A DNA stretch of 11,963 bases from Candidatus Campbellbacteria bacterium RIFCSPLOWO2_02_35_12 (lineage in GTDB: Bacteria; Patescibacteriota; Minisyncoccia; Phycocordibacterales; UBA2163), in the NCBI GenBank assembly GCA_001774455.1, contig MFAC01000008.1, forward strand, positions 1-11,963, read 5' to 3'. The translations under genes and the position numbers were made by a program. The notes beneath the pieces are model-generated. The model had not been told where the DNA came from. It made no database searches and worked only from the letters and a program-made list of their open reading frames with translations. Every line of letters starts with the position of its first letter. Within the stretch, counting starts at the first letter, position 1. Positions 6,815-11,963 of the stretch are shown in pieces.

Positions 6815-6837
6815 TCGGCTCAATATACGCGGTAATA

Positions 6838-7359
6838 TTATTTATTTTTATTATATTTTAAGATAATTCTTCTCATTTTTCCTTCGCCTTCGGACTCGGT
6901 ATTTATTTCAGGATAATTCGCGAATGCCGCGTGTATAATCATTCTTTCATACGCGTTCATCGGACTCATTTTTATATCTGACTTGAACATCCGCGCTCGT
7001 TCCGCCAATATTCTTGTTTGATTTTTAAGAGTTTCTATTTTACTTTCGTAATAGCCGTTTATATCAAGTGAAAATTGCATTTTATTTTTCGCGTCATATT
7101 GAGAGAACCGTTTTTCAAAAATTTTTTTTATTATATGATTTAGAGCGCGCAGACTTTCACCGCTATTGCCTATAAGAACGCCGGAGTCTGTTGTTTTTAT
7201 TAGAAATATCGGACATATTTTGTCTTCCGATATTTCAATATCGCTAAACTCTACGGTTAGTTTATCTAAAAAATTTTTAATAATGGATTTTAACTCATCA
7301 TAATATTTATCGGCATTATTTTCTAATATATTTTTATTTTCTTTAATCATAAATATCAC
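6838..7359 (-). CDS. khpB: KhpB/Jag-family KH-R3H RNA-binding protein
   Basis: An RNA-binding protein that normally partners KhpA and is encoded beside yidC, as here. The KH domain has GVLIGNSGESL at 60-70, a GxxIGxxGxxL loop, followed by RALNHIIKKIFEKR. The C-terminal R3H domain carries Arg139-x3-His143 (ERMIIH), and the ending INTESEGEGKMRRIIL is typical of the family. The N-terminal Jag-N domain of longer homologues is missing, leaving about 45 helical residues, so this is the short form (173 aa). The frame can start at GTG (7359) or ATG (7350). Neither has a good Shine-Dalgarno, and the ATG, giving 170 residues, seems more natural. It lies 21-30 bases after yidC, in the same operon, and converges with the propeller gene. 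The family is certain; target RNAs are unknown. Confidence 0.92.
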   Translation of the reverse strand: MIFMIKENKNILENNADKYYDELKSIIKNFLDKLTVEFSDIEISEDKICPIFLIKTTDSGVLIGNSGESLRALNHIIKKIFEKRFSQYDAKNKMQFSLDINGYYESKIETLKNQTRILAERARMFKSDIKMSPMNAYERMIIHAAFANYPEINTESEGEGKMRRIILKYNKNK

Positions 7360-7380
7360 TCAATTTACTTTTTCCGAAAT

Positions 7381-8115
7381 CTATTTGTTTTCATATTTAT
7401 TTTTAATTTTTTTTCGCACGAATACTTCTTGACCTATTGCAAATAAATTGCTTGTAACCCAATAAAGCGCGATTGCTCCGGATATAGCATAAGCCACCAC
7501 CGTTACGATAATAGGCATTACATATCGCATTTGTATATGGAAGCTTCTTGCGAGGTCTTCTTTCATAGACGGCTTATCGCTTCTCTCTTTTAGGGGAGGA
7601 AGAGAAAACTTAATCTGAAAAAATTGAGTAATGCCAGCAAATAGCGCGAACACAATACTTTTCGCGGACACATCCATAAGTCCCAAAAAATTCATATTTA
7701 TATTTTTTGGAATTGCCGTAAAAGAATATAATATATCAGTGTTTATTTCAGGCAGTCCTCCGCGCGAAAATACAAAATAAAGGGCGAAAATCACGGGGAT
7801 CTGAACTAAAATTAAAAGAAAACCAGAAAATGGATTTACTCCTTTTTCTTTATATAAAGCCATTGTTTTGCGCGCTTGCTCCTGTCTGTCATTTTTATGT
7901 ATTTCTTTTAATTTTGTTATTTCAGGTTCCAATTGTTTTACAGCAAGTTGTGTTTTTACCATTTTAAGCGAAAATGGGAATAGTATTAATTTTACGAAAA
8001 CAGTAAGTAATATAACGGCCATTCCAACATCGGCAAACGGCACAATGGAGATTAAAAAAATAAGTCCGTTATAAAGCGGATTAAAAAATGTAATGGTAAA
8101 AATTTCAGAAATCAT
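7381..8115 (-). CDS. yidC: YidC/Oxa1/SpoIIIJ membrane protein insertase
   Basis: It inserts and folds membrane proteins, alone or with the Sec translocon. The length (244 aa) fits the Gram-positive/Oxa1 form without the large periplasmic domain of E. coli YidC. Core helices are at about 30-50, 98-118, 145-170 and 198-227. Family marks are PLYNGLIF near the N-terminus, the cytoplasmic hairpin at 55-93 with LEPEITKLKEIH and ALYKEKGVNPFSGFLLILVQIP, and ALYWVTSNLFAIGQ at 216-229. The conserved positive residue in the first core helix, an Arg in E. coli and B. subtilis, is Lys42 here (TVFVKLILFP). The tail is basic, which helps ribosome contact. No lipoprotein cysteine is present at the N-terminus. 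It is followed by khpB, the classic pair. The rnpA/rpmH genes often found upstream are replaced here by a transposase relic and trigger factor. Confidence 0.96.
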   Translation of the reverse strand: MISEIFTITFFNPLYNGLIFLISIVPFADVGMAVILLTVFVKLILFPFSLKMVKTQLAVKQLEPEITKLKEIHKNDRQEQARKTMALYKEKGVNPFSGFLLILVQIPVIFALYFVFSRGGLPEINTDILYSFTAIPKNINMNFLGLMDVSAKSIVFALFAGITQFFQIKFSLPPLKERSDKPSMKEDLARSFHIQMRYVMPIIVTVVAYAISGAIALYWVTSNLFAIGQEVFVRKKIKNKYENK

Positions 8116-8201
8116 TTTTCTATTGTAACCTGACTAATATTTAAATTCAAGATTTAAAATGATAATGTCCACACACATATGGCGGTTTTTGCCTCAAGCC
8201 G

Positions 8202-8402
8202 TTAAGGTAGAGGCATATCAACAAGTTGTTTTGACGGAGGTGCGACCTCCGTCAGGTTAGCGTTTCCTCGACGCATATATGATTGAGGCGCATTATCTAC
8301 ACTATTAAAATCGCTTATGTTATGAATGAAACGGATATTTGCAAGAAAAATTCTCCTTTTTTCCACGCCTCTATTAATTATGTAAAAGATATTTTTATCC
8401 AT
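8202..8402 (-). pseudogene. N-terminal remnant of a REP-associated Y1 transposase (RAYT)
   Basis: A 66-codon frame starting at ATG 8402 reads FYIINRGVEKRRIFLA and RFIHNISDFNSVDNAP (about 6-40). This is the recognisable start of CPR-type RAYT / Y1_Tnp proteins, where 'YHVYNRGVxKRxIFxDxxDYxRFIxxLxxFND' is expected. A few residues between IFL and RFIH are lost. After residue 42 the homology stops, and the frame runs into a REP hairpin (8232-8254), where the catalytic HUH motif and Tyr of a ~200-aa enzyme should follow. In another frame further on, CATTATCAT (8167-8159) spells His-Tyr-His, perhaps a scrap of the HUH site. The gene is inactive. It is bracketed by two identical REP hairpins, so an internal deletion of a once complete REP-RAYT unit is the simplest history. 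Confidence 0.72.
8232..8254. repeat. REP-type hairpin, copy A
   Basis: TGACGGAGG and CCTCCGTCA form a perfect 9-bp stem around the loop TGCGA. The identical 23-mer in the same orientation occurs at 8429-8451. The GC-rich stem stands out from the surrounding AT-rich DNA. Its association with a RAYT fragment makes it the likely recognition site of that transposase. Weak similarity continues downstream on the + strand (GCGTTTCCT here, GCGCTTCT-like GACGCTTCTTA after copy B). Confidence 0.85.
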
Positions 8403-8428
8403 AGCATTAATACTATATAGAAATTATA

Positions 8429-8451
8429 TGACGGAGGTGCGACCTCCGTCA
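8429..8451. repeat. REP-type hairpin, copy B
   Basis: Identical to copy A, including its loop, and 197 bases away. It lies 27 bases upstream of the ATG of the RAYT remnant, the usual place for a cognate REP beside such a gene. Confidence 0.85.
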
Positions 8452-8454
8452 ATT

Positions 8455-8638
8455 TGACGCTTCTTAAAATACAAACAAGCCCCTGCCCACGCTCGGCGGC
8501 TCGAAAGAGAAAAAGCAAAAAAGGAAAAAAGTCAAAAAATTCAAAAAAGGGATCAGGTACCATTTTCTACAATTTTGTGATAGTTAAAAAACAATGTTAG
8601 TTGAAAAAAAAAGAAGTATACACAGGTTTGCGTATTTA
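8455..8638. other. intergenic stretch between trigger factor and the RAYT remnant, with a GC-rich islet
   Basis: No intact gene is visible. Positions 8478-8512 are unusually GC-rich (CCCCTGCCCACGCTCGGCGG at the centre), followed by an A-rich run and GGGATCAGGTACC at 8551-8563. The + strand frame through it is short, opens directly after a stop, and encodes only a Lys-rich peptide. The islet may be the outer end of the decayed REP/RAYT element. No clear terminator hairpin for the trigger factor gene was found here. Confidence 0.4.
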
Positions 8639-9685
8639 TTATTTCTGATTCTCTAAAAGTTGAAATATTTTTTCATTTGTGAGTACTGTCTCCACATATA
8701 CGCGAACATTTTCAGGTCTCGCGTCTTTATAATGTTCAAGAATATGGTTTACTTCGTGTTTTATATTTTCTTCCGGCACAGATATATTTTCTTTTTTTGC
8801 TATTTCATTTAACGATAATTGTATTTTTGCTCTTTTTTCCGCGTCGTTTTTCCACTCATTTCGCAATTCGTTTTCAGTCTTTTTTATTTTCTCGAGATAC
8901 TTGTCAAATTGAACATTCATTCGCGCTATATCGTCCTTAAATTGAGCAAGCATTTTATCAAGCTCGCTTTCCACGAAGATTTTAGGTATATCTATTTTTG
9001 TGTCTTCTATGATTTTTTCAATTATCTCAAAACGTCTTTTTTCTCTTTTCTTTGCATCCTTTTCTTTTATAAGATTTTCTTTTATTTTATTTTTAAAATC
9101 CGCCAAATTTTTGAAATCACCCAAAGTTTTTACAAAATCATCGGTTAATTTCAGTTCTGTGGATTGCTCACTATTTTCTTTTGAATTATTTTTTTTAGAT
9201 TTATTCTCCGCTATGCCTTTTTTAATTTGTTTTATAACATCATCAACTTCTTTTTCCGAAACAATCGCTTCCGTTTTATCTAAAATCGCAATTCCTGCGA
9301 TTTTTTTATAGTCAGGAAGTTTTATCTCCGGCATAATTGCCGTCTTTATGGTAAACCCGACAGGATTTTTAGGAGCAAGTTTTGTGATGAGAATATCAGG
9401 TCTTCCTATGACATTAAGATTGTTGTCAAGTATAATGTTTGGATAAATATCGGTAATAGCAAGTAATGCTTGTTTTTCAATAATAGTTTGTTCCCCGATT
9501 TTATCTATAAGGATACTTTTTGGAATATGTCCTTTTCTAAATCCTTTTAATTCAATATCTTTACTAAAATTTTTAATAATTTGTTCTCTGTATTTGGATA
9601 CGATATTTTCAGGAATTTCAGCTTTTATTTCTATTTCAGAATTTTCTTTTTGTTCTATTACAAGATTTGTATAATTTTTTTTCAT
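8639..9685 (-). CDS. tig: trigger factor, apparently lacking the PPIase domain
   Basis: A ribosome-bound chaperone that shields nascent chains at the exit tunnel. The N-terminal ribosome-binding domain (about 1-125) contains the signature GFRKGHIP at 48-55 and closes with NPVGFTIKTAIMPEIKLPDYKKI, as in other trigger factors. The C-terminal arm domain begins near LTDDFVKTLGDFKNLADFKNKI (180-201), contains IDIPKIFVESELDKML (231-246), and ends at 348. Between the two, where E. coli has an FKBP-like PPIase of about 100 residues, there is only EVDDVIKQIKK and a Lys/Asn/Ser/Glu-rich linker (157-178). The length of 348 against about 430 agrees with loss of that domain. Its ATG has no Shine-Dalgarno. 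A strong hairpin at 9744-9774 separates it from the preceding gene on this strand, so it probably has its own promoter. Confidence 0.93.
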   Translation of the reverse strand: MKKNYTNLVIEQKENSEIEIKAEIPENIVSKYREQIIKNFSKDIELKGFRKGHIPKSILIDKIGEQTIIEKQALLAITDIYPNIILDNNLNVIGRPDILITKLAPKNPVGFTIKTAIMPEIKLPDYKKIAGIAILDKTEAIVSEKEVDDVIKQIKKGIAENKSKKNNSKENSEQSTELKLTDDFVKTLGDFKNLADFKNKIKENLIKEKDAKKREKRRFEIIEKIIEDTKIDIPKIFVESELDKMLAQFKDDIARMNVQFDKYLEKIKKTENELRNEWKNDAEKRAKIQLSLNEIAKKENISVPEENIKHEVNHILEHYKDARPENVRVYVETVLTNEKIFQLLENQK

Positions 9686-9743
9686 TTTTTGTTTTTTTGC
9701 ATAATTTTTGCAGTTTAACTATATCTTTATTTGTGAATTACAA

Positions 9744-9774
9744 AATTAGACGCGATAAAATACCGCGTCTAATT
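9744..9774 (-). terminator. perfect 11-bp hairpin, probable terminator of the acidic membrane-protein gene
   Basis: AATTAGACGCG (9744-9754) and CGCGTCTAATT (9764-9774) pair perfectly around a 9-base loop. On the - strand it lies 23 bases after the stop at 9798 and is followed by TTTG, a short U-run. This suits an intrinsic terminator for the two-gene unit 11040-9798, although the U-run is weak. The right side of the hairpin on the - strand merges with GTAATTCAC, resembling the arm of the dispersed repeat. Confidence 0.6.
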
Positions 9775-9797
9775 AAAATTTTATATTTCAAATTTTA

Positions 9798-10181
9798 TTA
9801 AAAACTAAATTCAACATCAATATTTTCAAGCTCTTGGTCAAGCCCTTCAAGCACGGTATCGTTTAGGTCAATTTCAATATCGGAAATTTCATCAGATTCG
9901 TTTTGCGCTTGGAGCTGTTCAAGCGCTGCATCCGGCTGATTTTCAATCATTTCAGCGGTTGTATTATCTAATTGCTCTTGAGTTTGCTGTTTATTGATTT
10001 GAGCTCCCCAGTAATATAATCCTCCAAAAATCAATATAACTATAATTATTGCAAGACCTATGATAGAACCAATTGATTTAGACCGTTCCTCATTTGTTTG
10101 CGGCGCGTTTTCTGAATATTGGTTTTCAGAAATTTCAGGATTTATATTATTCATATTTTGATTGAAATTATTTTCTTCCAT
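9798..10181 (-). CDS. acidic single-pass membrane protein, function unknown
   Basis: 127 residues with an Asn/Glu-rich N-terminus of 36 residues, one membrane helix at about 37-58 (IGSIIGLAIIIVILIFGGLYYW) and an acidic outer part. The C-terminus has repeated Asp/Glu-Leu patterns (SDEISDIEIDLNDTVLEGLD, then QELENIDVEFSF), giving a strongly negative end. No signal-peptide cleavage site is evident, so it is probably anchored with the N-terminus inside. It lies 28 bases downstream of the secreted coiled-coil gene, with which it likely forms an operon and may interact: one partner is acidic, the other rich in Arg and Lys. Small anchored proteins ending in a 'LDxELxxIDxEF' pattern look familiar from CPR genomes, but I know of no assigned function. 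Confidence 0.7.
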   Translation of the reverse strand: MEENNFNQNMNNINPEISENQYSENAPQTNEERSKSIGSIIGLAIIIVILIFGGLYYWGAQINKQQTQEQLDNTTAEMIENQPDAALEQLQAQNESDEISDIEIDLNDTVLEGLDQELENIDVEFSF

Positions 10182-10209
10182 AATATATTTAAGTTAAATA
10201 TAATAAATA

Positions 10210-11040
10210 TTATTGACCCTCTTCGTCAGAATCGATTAAATTTTCAGAAGTTGTTTCTATTTTACTCTCATCATTTCCAGTAGGTGCCGGTTTCGTATCG
10301 TTAATTCCCGCTTTTACCGCTTTAATCGCTTCAACCAACGCTCTATGCGCGTCCTTTACTGTTGATACGGTATTTTTTATAAGTTCTTGAACTTTACCGA
10401 ACTCTTTTCTTGGATTCTCTGTATTATTTAGTGTTTCATCCACCAGTCCCATTAGGGTTGATATATTCGTTTTTGCCAAGTTAATTTCCTCTCTCGCGCC
10501 TACAAGGAGTTTTTTTGCATTTGATAAATCAAGCGCTCTGTCTTTAAATCTTTCTTCAAGTTTTTCTATTCGGGATTCAAGCCGCCACGCTAATTTTTCA
10601 AGCCGTTCAATTGCGGCGTTTAATCTTCTGACAATTCTTTCCGTGTAAGCGTTTATTCTTTCTCTTGCTTTTTCATTGAGTTTTTTTGTTATAGCGGCTC
10701 TTTTTACTTCAACTCTCTCTTGAGTGTTTTGTTTTTTATCACTCAGATTTTCTCTTACATTTTCAGCTCTATCTTTTAGATTTTCTCTTTTGTTTTGCGA
10801 ATTTTCCACCGCTTCTAATCTTTTTTCTTGGAGATTGTTGGCCGTATTTACGGCGCGTGTTTTTTGAATATCAATTTTTTCTTTTATAATTGCCGAACCA
10901 GCGGGTATAACTCGCGAAGAATCTTCCTGCTGAGCATACGTGAAAGAAAAACTGAATAAAAATACAAACACAAATAATCCACAAACGTATAGGAATTTTA
11001 TACTTACATTTTTTGCTGAAATATATTGATTTGAATCCAT
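10210..11040 (-). CDS. secreted coiled-coil protein, function unknown
   Basis: 276 residues. A hydrophobic segment at 14-34 with likely cleavage after TYA (about 36) marks a signal peptide. The region 45-215 is almost wholly helical and very rich in Lys, Arg, Glu and Asn, with heptad-like runs such as RLNAAIERLEKLAWRLESRI and EKLEERFKDRAL, so it should form long coiled coils. A polar, disordered tail (248-276) has Pro, Thr, Asp and Glu. There is no enzymatic motif. The next gene encodes an acidic membrane protein 28 bases away. Repeat copy 4 lies upstream, in the same orientation to this gene as the copies in the secretion cluster. The ATG at 11040 is preceded by AT-only DNA without a Shine-Dalgarno. 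It may be a periplasmic or surface filament or spacer; that is a guess from composition. Confidence 0.72.
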   Translation of the reverse strand: MDSNQYISAKNVSIKFLYVCGLFVFVFLFSFSFTYAQQEDSSRVIPAGSAIIKEKIDIQKTRAVNTANNLQEKRLEAVENSQNKRENLKDRAENVRENLSDKKQNTQERVEVKRAAITKKLNEKARERINAYTERIVRRLNAAIERLEKLAWRLESRIEKLEERFKDRALDLSNAKKLLVGAREEINLAKTNISTLMGLVDETLNNTENPRKEFGKVQELIKNTVSTVKDAHRALVEAIKAVKAGINDTKPAPTGNDESKIETTSENLIDSDEEGQ

Positions 11041-11083
11041 AATAATATTATTATTAATTATTAAATTTCTATCTATTATTCTT

Positions 11084-11183
11084 GAATTACGAAATGCAAA
11101 ATTATGGTCTATTTGAGCAAAAACATTTAGAAGATAAAAAGGTTTTGCGATAAGAGGACATAAATTTTTGTATTTTGTAATTC
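11084..11183 (-). repeat. dispersed hairpin repeat, copy 4 (diverged, opposite strand)
   Basis: On the - strand this 100-base unit follows copies 1-3 throughout. It has the arm GAATTACAAAATACAAAAAT, the central ATCGCAAAACC and CTAAATGTTTTTGCTCAAAT, and the conserved arm TTTTGCATTTCGTAATTC. It reads toward the coiled-coil gene (ATG 11040), ending 43 bases before it, the same polarity as in the secretion cluster. The upstream arm carries two uncompensated A-for-G changes and the downstream arm lacks two bases. Confidence 0.88.
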
Positions 11184-11274
11184 ATAGTATTATCTATAAT
11201 TATAATATATGAAAAATTTCAATTAAAGAAACCGCTTTTGTTGATATTTGTTGATAACTATCAAAATGTTTTGT

Positions 11275-11811
11275 TTATTTACCGAATTTTTCTTTATACA
11301 GTTTAATTGACCTACTTATCGCTTCAATAGCTATATTTTTATCTTTATATCCGCGCGCTATTACGGGACTTTCAGAACCTTTTAATTGTTTGTATGTTTC
11401 AAAGAAATGTTTAAATTCTTTAAGCGTATGTTTGTTAATATCATCTAATTTTTGAACATCATCCCATCGTCTATCTTCCACAGGCACAGTGATTATTTTA
11501 TTGTCTGATTCTCCCGAGTCGGTCATTTCCATTATAGCGACAGGACGAACTCTTACAAGAACTCCGGAGTTGAGCGGAAATGTTGTAAGAACTATTACAT
11601 CAAGAGCATCGTCATCATCCCATAGCGTCTGAGGAGCAAAACCATAATCAAACGGATATGGAGCGAAAGAATAATTCGTCCTGTCAAGCGCTATCAGTCC
11701 GGTTTCTTTGTCTATTTCATATTTGTTATAAGACCCTTTTGGAATCTCAATTATTGTATTAAATTCATCAGGGACATTTTTGCCAAGCGATATATCATGC
11801 CAGAGGTTCAT
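11275..11811 (-). CDS. ppa: inorganic pyrophosphatase (family I, soluble)
   Basis: Hydrolyses pyrophosphate to phosphate in the cytoplasm, pulling polymerisation and activation reactions forward; it depends on Mg2+. The usual active-site residues can be matched one by one to E. coli PPase: Glu22, Lys30, Glu32, Arg44, Tyr52, Tyr56, Asp66, Asp68, Asp71, Asp98, Asp103, Lys105 and the Tyr-Lys of ETYKQL near 139-140. The length of 178 is normal. The metal-binding signature reads DDDALD (66-71), where the family has D-x-D-P-x-D: the proline is Ala69. The C-terminal helix (AIEAISRSIKLYKEKFGK) is intact. It stands alone, with its own leader of AT-rich DNA and 234 bases of repeat-bearing spacer before the next gene on this strand. 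Confidence 0.97.
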   Translation of the reverse strand: MNLWHDISLGKNVPDEFNTIIEIPKGSYNKYEIDKETGLIALDRTNYSFAPYPFDYGFAPQTLWDDDDALDVIVLTTFPLNSGVLVRVRPVAIMEMTDSGESDNKIITVPVEDRRWDDVQKLDDINKHTLKEFKHFFETYKQLKGSESPVIARGYKDKNIAIEAISRSIKLYKEKFGK

Positions 11812-11963
11812 ATATTTTAGAATTAAGAATTATGAATAATAAATTATATTTCATTTTATCTTTTGTTTTGTTTTTTCACCTTTCCCTTTTTTTATTTTAT
11901 TCGCATTACTCGTCATTTTTTCTTTAGATATATTTATATTGTCGCTTTTTCGTTTATGTCATT
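11812..11963. other. AT-rich upstream region of ppa, no gene seen
   Basis: No coding frame can be supported. On the - strand a TATAAT lies at 11843-11848, 32 bases before the ppa start, but without a convincing -35 partner. The stretch from 11853 to the edge is purine-rich on the - strand (A/G-rich, reading as Lys codons) and has stops in all three frames. Confidence 0.4.

Noticed and set aside
6815..6837. Bidirectional terminator between the convergent propeller and khpB genes
   Set aside because: The only hairpin is a 5-bp AT stem (AATAT/ATATT), too weak to call.
11237..11256. Tandem duplication TTTGTTGATA x2 followed by a small palindrome downstream of ppa
   Set aside because: Only two short units, with no U-run. 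It could be chance or slippage, and no function can be supported.
11851..11961. Lys-rich frame on the - strand at the right edge, as the tail of a gene upstream of ppa
   Set aside because: The frame has a TGA at the very edge (11959-11961) and only 35 residues of Lys/Asn-rich peptide. The composition reflects purine-rich DNA more than a protein.
1..11963. TGA reassigned to glycine, as in some CPR lineages, since no intact gene here ends in TGA
   Set aside because: All thirteen proteins are full length under the standard code, with no internal TGA. Absence of TGA stops is explained by AT bias and a small sample.

Overview
The window looks like chromosomal DNA from a member of the Candidate Phyla Radiation (Patescibacteria), most likely a Parcubacteria-type lineage. 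The reasons are: AT-rich DNA with very short gene gaps; almost no Shine-Dalgarno sequences before start codons; a reduced type IV secretion/pilus cluster of the PrgI - TraC-like - VirB4 - T4SS_pilin kind that recurs in those genomes; a shortened trigger factor; a relic of a REP-associated Y1 transposase; and AT-rich dispersed repeats built on a 'gaattacgaaat' arm. The lineage is an inference from gene content. No rRNA or marker tree is available here. The standard code fits: the thirteen intact genes end in TAA (twelve) or TAG (one), and none uses TGA as its stop.

Layout. Positions 1-166 hold two repeat units and a possible promoter. Positions 167-6814 (+ strand) carry seven genes that form an envelope-spanning secretion/pilus cluster: a PrgI-family membrane protein, a TraC-like domain protein, the VirB4 ATPase, a small three-helix membrane protein, a secreted Ig/PKD-like protein, a VirB2/TrbC-like pilin and a membrane-anchored beta-propeller. 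No relaxase, VirD4 coupling protein, VirB6 or VirB8 is visible in this window.

From 6838 everything is on the - strand. In transcription order from the right these are inorganic pyrophosphatase (ppa), a secreted coiled-coil protein, an acidic single-pass membrane protein, a trigger factor that appears to lack its PPIase domain, a decayed REP/RAYT transposase remnant, the YidC insertase, and the KhpB/Jag RNA-binding protein. The last gene converges on the end of the secretion cluster with only 23 bases between the stops.

The most unusual feature is a dispersed imperfect palindrome of about 102 bases. Three complete copies sit inside the secretion operon exactly at gene junctions, two of them identical over 102 bases. 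A fourth precedes the coiled-coil gene on the other strand, and half of a fifth opens the window. In all five the same arm faces the downstream start codon (9, 10, 9, 18 and 43 bases away). The copies divide the cluster into prgI-traC-virB4, the small membrane gene, Ig-pilin, and propeller. A second, unrelated GC-rich REP-type hairpin (9-bp stem) occurs twice around the transposase relic.

Functionally, the left part builds a surface translocation or DNA-uptake/pilus apparatus. The right part is housekeeping: nascent-chain handling (trigger factor, YidC, KhpB) and pyrophosphate removal, plus two lineage-specific envelope proteins of unknown function.
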